NCBI GenBank assembly: GCA_029260075.1
Contig: JAJDDY010000058.1
Coordinates: 62,001 to 126,000, forward strand
Length of the DNA stretch: 64,000 nucleotides
Direction: 5' to 3'
Origin: Phycisphaerae bacterium
GTDB lineage: Bacteria > Planctomycetota > Phycisphaerae > UBA1845
Shown: positions 60,126-64,000 of the stretch, piece after piece
Numbering within the stretch: position 1 is the stretch's first letter
How the letters are laid out: every line of letters starts with the position of its first letter
Made by a program: the position numbers and the translations under genes
The notes under the pieces: model-generated
Seen by the model: the letters and a program-made list of their open reading frames with translations, nothing else
Told to the model about the DNA's origin: nothing
Database searches by the model: none

Positions 60126-60710
60126 TCAGCCGCCCTGACGGTTGGCGTCCTTCGCTTGTTGGTCGAGTGTTTGCACACTGATTTCGTGATTCGTGTAGAC
60201 GCAAATATCGGCTGCGATGTGCATCGCTTGCTCGACGATGTCCTTGGCGGGGAGATCGGTTTGAAGCAATAGGGCTTTGGCCGCCGCCGTCGCATACATG
60301 CCCCCGGACCCGATGGCGATCACACCGTCCGATGGTTCGATGACGTCGCCGGAACCACCGATCATCAACGTCGTGTCTGAAGATATGGCGATCATGAGTG
60401 ATTCGAGTCGGCGCATCGCGCGATCGGTACGCCATTCCTTGGCGAGCTCGATGGCCGCGCGGCGAAGGTTGTCTTTGTTTGCTTCGAGCTTACCCTCGAA
60501 TCGTTCGAGCAAGGCGAAGGCGTCGGCTGCCGAACCTGCGAACCCGCAGAGCACGCGCCCGTTCGCCAGGCTACGAATTTTTGAGGCGTCGTGTTTGATC
60601 ATCGTATCGCCGAGCGAGACCTGCCCGTCGCCGCCGATGGCGACCTCTTGGCCTCGACGGACGGAGAGGATCGTCGTCGAACGAATCGGTTGTTGTGTGC
60701 GGATTGACAT
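60126..60710 (-). CDS. hslV: ATP-dependent protease peptidase subunit HslV
   Basis: 194 residues. Threonine peptidase of the HslUV protease. ATG 60710 has AGGAACACC upstream. The catalytic region is RSTTILSVRRGQEVAIGGDG, in which Thr12 is the probable nucleophile, preceded by an 11-residue propeptide (E. coli has only Met). GGDGQVSLGDTMIKH and GFAGSAADAFALLERFE are conserved. A longer frame reaches 60800 but is not supported. Divergent from the small lipoprotein gene. Confidence 0.95.
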   Translation of the reverse strand: MSIRTQQPIRSTTILSVRRGQEVAIGGDGQVSLGDTMIKHDASKIRSLANGRVLCGFAGSAADAFALLERFEGKLEANKDNLRRAAIELAKEWRTDRAMRRLESLMIAISSDTTLMIGGSGDVIEPSDGVIAIGSGGMYATAAAKALLLQTDLPAKDIVEQAMHIAADICVYTNHEISVQTLDQQAKDANRQGG

Positions 60711-60802
60711 AGGTGTTCCTGCATCCTTCCTGGGTGGGGGACGGTACAATACGCAGGCTGATTTGGCAACCATCCGAACGCGAGACACAGGAGACGGCAC
60801 TG

Positions 60803-61300
60803 ATGAAATCGACGATGCGGGCTAGCTGTTGTGTGCCTTCAAGAAGCCTCGCCCTTTGCCTGTCGATGTGTTCGGCTGGGTTCTTGCTCCCTGTGATTGG
60901 ATGTCAATCGCCGACAGCGTCATCGTCCGCAAGCGACACCGAACCCGCCTCCCAGAAAGCACCTGTGAATTCGCCGGCGGAAGTCGCTCCACCGGCGGCG
61001 ACGGACGTCAATACTGATGATCTACTCGATCCGAACCGATGGCTCGTCGTGACCAAGTCGCGGCCCAAGTCGGACGGCGGTTGGGCGACGGCGTCGTTCG
61101 ATCAAGACAGCAACAAGCTGACGATCAAGACGCGCGGCGTGCAGCGATTCACAATCGACACCGGGCGCATCCCTATCAATTGGGAGCGAGTCGTAGTGCT
61201 GAGTCTCAACGGACGCAACAGCGAGCTGCGCCAGCGCAAGGTCGACGTGCTCCATTTCGAACGCGGCGGGCACGGCCAATGGATCATCGTCGACCCGTAA
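60803..61300 (+). CDS. Small lipoprotein of unknown function
   Basis: 165 residues. ATG 60803 has GGAG nine bases upstream. Lipobox LPVIGC after a signal region; a Ser/Ala/Pro-rich linker (about 35-70) follows, then a compact domain of about 95 residues with DPNRWLVVTKSRPKSDGGWA, FTIDTGRIPINWERVVVLSL and the ending GGHGQWIIVDP. I do not recognise the family. It is divergent from hslV and convergent with the O-antigen ligase-like gene. Confidence 0.75.
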   Translation: MKSTMRASCCVPSRSLALCLSMCSAGFLLPVIGCQSPTASSSASDTEPASQKAPVNSPAEVAPPAATDVNTDDLLDPNRWLVVTKSRPKSDGGWATASFDQDSNKLTIKTRGVQRFTIDTGRIPINWERVVVLSLNGRNSELRQRKVDVLHFERGGHGQWIIVDP

Positions 61301-61320
61301 CGAGGTCATCCAACTTTGAG

Positions 61321-63573
61321 CTATGGTGACGGGCGCGCTTGAAGCAGATCAATTTGTTGTTGAATCTTCGCCCGTTCTTTCTCGCTGAAACTTCGAAGCG
61401 TCTCCCATTTCAATCGTCGTCCGTCCATGTCGAGCGCTCGTTGAAACACCGTCGCCGCTTCGGAACGCAGGGCGTCGTCGTTCAGTGCCGTGCCCATCTC
61501 AACCTGGCGCTCCGCGAGTGCCGCGAGGCCGTAAGGGTTGAGCGGATAGAGTTCGAGCACTTCCTTGGCGGCGTCGACCGCGTTTCGATAGTAGATTGCT
61601 TTACCCGTCTTCTTGGCCAGTCGCTGGTTGAGTTGCATACGCATGCGTCTCAACTTCGTGCTGTTCGGATCGCGATCAATGGCACGATCGAGCAAGTCAG
61701 TCGCTTGCACGAGTTGGTCGCTGCTACCACCCGGGGCCGTCGACAACCGGGCCAACCACCGAGCGTGCTCAACAAGCGGGGCGGGATCGAGTGCGTCGGC
61801 TCCAGCCGCCGCGTTGAAATTCTCCATCGCCATGTACGCGGATGATCCGCGAAAAGGGAAGATGCCAGCATACGCCTTCGCCACCGAAAGGTCGTACCTC
61901 ATGCGGGAAACGGGAAGGAGACCGAACAGCAACGCGGCTGCAATCGCGGTTGCGGCCGCTACGCCAACGGCGGGCCACCGGTTGCGCCGGCCCGCTTGTG
62001 GAGACAACGTTTCAGCACGCTCTGCCGTGTAGGAAAGACGGCAGCCGAGTAGGGCGAAGAACGTGGTGGCTGACGCCGGAACGAACAGGGCGAAGTTGAT
62101 CAGGTCGTGGACAAGGAACGTCAGCAGGCCGATCGCAATTCCGGTCGCCATCAGACGATCCACGAGGCGTTCCCCATCGCGCGTCGTGCTCGACGTCCCG
62201 GCGATCATGGCGAAGCCGATCAGCCAAACGACCGTCGTCGAAACAATCGTGTAATACACAAAGCTCGCATCGCTCGAGCCGATCAGCGGAATCCGGCCCA
62301 CCGTGAGCACAGCGGTCAGACCGATCGCCCACGCAGCCCACGTGAAGAACGCGGGGCCTTCGTCGTCGTCGTCAACGTTGCCGTCGTCGCCGCGTCGCCG
62401 CGTGACCACAAGCGAGCAGCCGACAAGCATCACGCACATCCCGAAAAGACCGAGCAAGCCCCAATCCGACGCCGCCTGCACGAACAGATTGTGCGGATTC
62501 GCCACCTCCTCCGGGCTTTCGATTGGCTTGTACTTCAGATAGTGGCGGCCGAAGTTCTCGCGCCCCACGCCGGTCCATGCATGATCGGCCACGAGCTCGG
62601 ACGACGCGCTCCACCACTGCCACCGGAACGTCAACGAGATACTTGGCAGCGTGCCGTGGTACCACCCGTGACCGACGACCGCCACAAGGCCCGCGAGCAC
62701 GCAACACCACCCGACGACGGTCGCCCGCCTTCGATTAGCGTCGATCCGTGCGCGCAGAAGATGCGCGATCAGCCAAAAACAGAGGCCTCCTGCGCCGGAG
62801 ACGAGTGCGCCGAGGCTGTTGGTTAACGAAGCTGCGTAGAGCACCGCGCCGGCTGCGACCGCAAGTGCAACGCCGCCCATGCGCCGGTCACGAGACCTCA
62901 ACGTGCCGATGGCCAGGCCAAGAACCGCCAGACCGCACAGCACGAGATACGATCCTGCCACGTTGCTATGCGGCAGGAACCCCGTCGACTCGCGTGAGAG
63001 AATCCGGCGTTCGAATTGCTCGACGCGAGGTGAGTCGACGTCCACGCCCTGACGCGCCCAGAAGTCGGCCTTGTTGGATTCGTACTGTGACCAAGTGTCG
63101 TCGAACGTGAAGTAGTATTGGTCGACGCATTGGAGGACGTTGGCGCATGCAGAGCTCAGAACCACAGCCATGACCAACCGGCGATGCCACGGGCGTACGA
63201 GAAGTTGCGTAAGCACGATCGCAAGAACGGGAAGACAGAGCCAATCGATCGCTCCGCTGATTGCAATCCGCTTGTTGCCCGCGAAGACACACGACACAAT
63301 CGCAGCGACGAGAACCAACGCCGCGCCCCATTCAAGACCCGTTCGGCGATACGACGGCCCCCTCCCGCTCGCGCGTCCGAGTAACCACCCGGCGGCGGCC
63401 AGCAGAATGAGCAGATCGAAGACCAGCGTCGTGACCGGAGACGGGTCGGTCACTTCACCGAGTGCAGCCGTGAACGGGCGGCTGGCGGCGTCGTACGTCT
63501 CGCTCACCAGAGGCCGAACCGCGACCACGGCGAGAAGGATGAACAGTGAACCTGTCTTGAGAACTCGTGCCAC
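61321..63573 (-). CDS. O-antigen ligase/polymerase-like membrane protein with a TPR-like tail
   Basis: 750 residues. About 12 hydrophobic segments in the N-terminal two-thirds, with the Wzy_C/O-antigen ligase region in NFGRHYLKYKPIESPEE, PHNLFVQAASDWGLLGLFG; the His-Asn pair matches ligases and polymerases. The C-terminal 190 residues are a TPR-like region with RAIDRDPNSTKLRRMRMQLN and AAKEVLELYPLNPYGLAALA. GTG 63573 is chosen because TAGGAG lies five bases upstream; an ATG at 63690 is in frame but sits inside repeat sequence. It would join or polymerise sugar units of a surface glycan. Confidence 0.85.
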   Translation of the reverse strand: MARVLKTGSLFILLAVVAVRPLVSETYDAASRPFTAALGEVTDPSPVTTLVFDLLILLAAAGWLLGRASGRGPSYRRTGLEWGAALVLVAAIVSCVFAGNKRIAISGAIDWLCLPVLAIVLTQLLVRPWHRRLVMAVVLSSACANVLQCVDQYYFTFDDTWSQYESNKADFWARQGVDVDSPRVEQFERRILSRESTGFLPHSNVAGSYLVLCGLAVLGLAIGTLRSRDRRMGGVALAVAAGAVLYAASLTNSLGALVSGAGGLCFWLIAHLLRARIDANRRRATVVGWCCVLAGLVAVVGHGWYHGTLPSISLTFRWQWWSASSELVADHAWTGVGRENFGRHYLKYKPIESPEEVANPHNLFVQAASDWGLLGLFGMCVMLVGCSLVVTRRRGDDGNVDDDDEGPAFFTWAAWAIGLTAVLTVGRIPLIGSSDASFVYYTIVSTTVVWLIGFAMIAGTSSTTRDGERLVDRLMATGIAIGLLTFLVHDLINFALFVPASATTFFALLGCRLSYTAERAETLSPQAGRRNRWPAVGVAAATAIAAALLFGLLPVSRMRYDLSVAKAYAGIFPFRGSSAYMAMENFNAAAGADALDPAPLVEHARWLARLSTAPGGSSDQLVQATDLLDRAIDRDPNSTKLRRMRMQLNQRLAKKTGKAIYYRNAVDAAKEVLELYPLNPYGLAALAERQVEMGTALNDDALRSEAATVFQRALDMDGRRLKWETLRSFSEKERAKIQQQIDLLQARPSP

Positions 63574-63661
63574 GAAGGCTCCTACGCAGCCCGGACCGCT
63601 CCGGACTGACGAATCTAGTGCCGTTTCCAAGATAGGCTGTGCCGCGAATCTGTGCCATGAA

Positions 63662-63728
63662 GCTGTGCCGTGAATCCCTTCTCGGCACAACTCAAACCTA
63701 GGCTGTGCCGTGAATCCCTTCTCGGCAC
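63662..63728. repeat. Two direct copies of a 27-base hairpin, 40 bases apart
   Basis: Copies at 63662-63688 and 63702-63728 begin GCTGTGCCGTGAATCCCTTC; each has GTGCCG ... CGGCAC as a stem. A degraded third piece, GGCTGTGCCGCGAATC, precedes them near 63635. They lie upstream of both flanking genes. Confidence 0.7.
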
Positions 63729-63833
63729 TTCTTCAATATCTCGCCGTCCCCTACTGCGCTTCTGCGGAGAATGCTATAAGATGCAATCGGGCCGCTGGGC
63801 GGTCCCTGTCCATGATGTTTGGTGGTATCTCCG

Positions 63834-64000
63834 TTGTCCAAAGACGTCCACAAAAGCCTGACCGCCCTCGGTGGCCGTTCGTTGCCGCAGGAGCTGAGCA
63901 TCCAGGGTCGCAGTTACAGGCTCGATCGCGTCTTCAAGAACGACTTCTTCGCCGTAACCGCCCGGTACGAAGGTGACGGCGGTCGAGTCATTGTCAAGGT
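63834..64000 (+). CDS. N-terminal end of a probable kinase-fold protein (3' truncated)
   Basis: A frame open to the window edge begins at TTG 63834 (alternatives GTG 63822 or TTG 63819; start uncertain). It reads SKDVHKSLTALGGRSLPQEL and then YRLDRVFKNDFFAVTARYEG, followed by GGRVIVKV. The beta-strand pattern ending in an invariant-looking VKV fits the N-lobe of a protein-kinase-like or lipopolysaccharide-kinase-like fold, with the Lys as ATP contact. Only 55 residues are visible, so this is provisional. Confidence 0.5.
   Translation, partial: MSKDVHKSLTALGGRSLPQELSIQGRSYRLDRVFKNDFFAVTARYEGDGGRVIVK

Overview
The window looks like a chromosomal segment of a Planctomycetota bacterium, probably Phycisphaerae or a relative. 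The inference rests on gene content: an EpsI/exosortase/PEP-CTERM locus, a dockerin-like C-terminal remnant, a double zinc-ribbon membrane protein of a type common in that group, an AroD-AroE fusion, TPR proteins, and a cytochrome bc-oxidase operon built from unusual parts. The DNA is GC-rich. I saw no phage, transposase or CRISPR array. Intergenic spaces carry several families of palindromic and tandem repeats.

Layout. 1-2714: end of a membrane protein (possibly a polysaccharide flippase), a GT4 glycosyltransferase and an ATP-grasp protein, all +. 2885-6727 (-): a large lipoprotein with PKD-like, Cys-rich and beta-helix parts. 7151-10734: a compact exosortase locus made of EpsI-like protein, exosortase, a small secreted protein with its own good promoter, a DUF4114/PEP-CTERM substrate and a strong terminator. 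A 1441-residue TPR protein follows. 15617-31370 is mostly housekeeping: an orphan sugar-type ABC ATPase, miaA, an ABC exporter pair, tRNA-Val, gatB, aroDE and aroK, a membrane transglutaminase, sppA, a second GT4 enzyme and clpS. 31705-37668: a lipoprotein, a class V aminotransferase, a repeat-rich decayed stretch (33.9-34.7 kb) with a dockerin remnant, a zinc-ribbon membrane protein, PhzF and a diacylglycerol-kinase-like enzyme.

The centrepiece is 38028-56977, a run of 18 collinear + genes: a membrane-anchored HEAT-like protein, a ferredoxin-Rieske fusion, a split b6f-like cytochrome b, a 1410-residue octaheme cytochrome c, a cupredoxin, cytochrome oxidase subunits II, I, III and IV, two small membrane proteins, CtaA, CtaB, an ABC exporter, a Sco protein and a DUF420 protein. 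Read together they encode a quinol-to-oxygen chain plus its haem A and copper assembly factors. The Rieske protein has an extra iron-sulfur domain predicted to lie in the cytoplasm, cytochrome b has the cysteine that binds haem c-i in b6f complexes, and oxidase subunit I lacks the K-channel lysine.

After the operon come an SDR reductase, rpsU, hslU and hslV, a small lipoprotein, an O-antigen-ligase-like protein with a TPR-like tail, and the first codons of a probable kinase-fold protein at the right edge.
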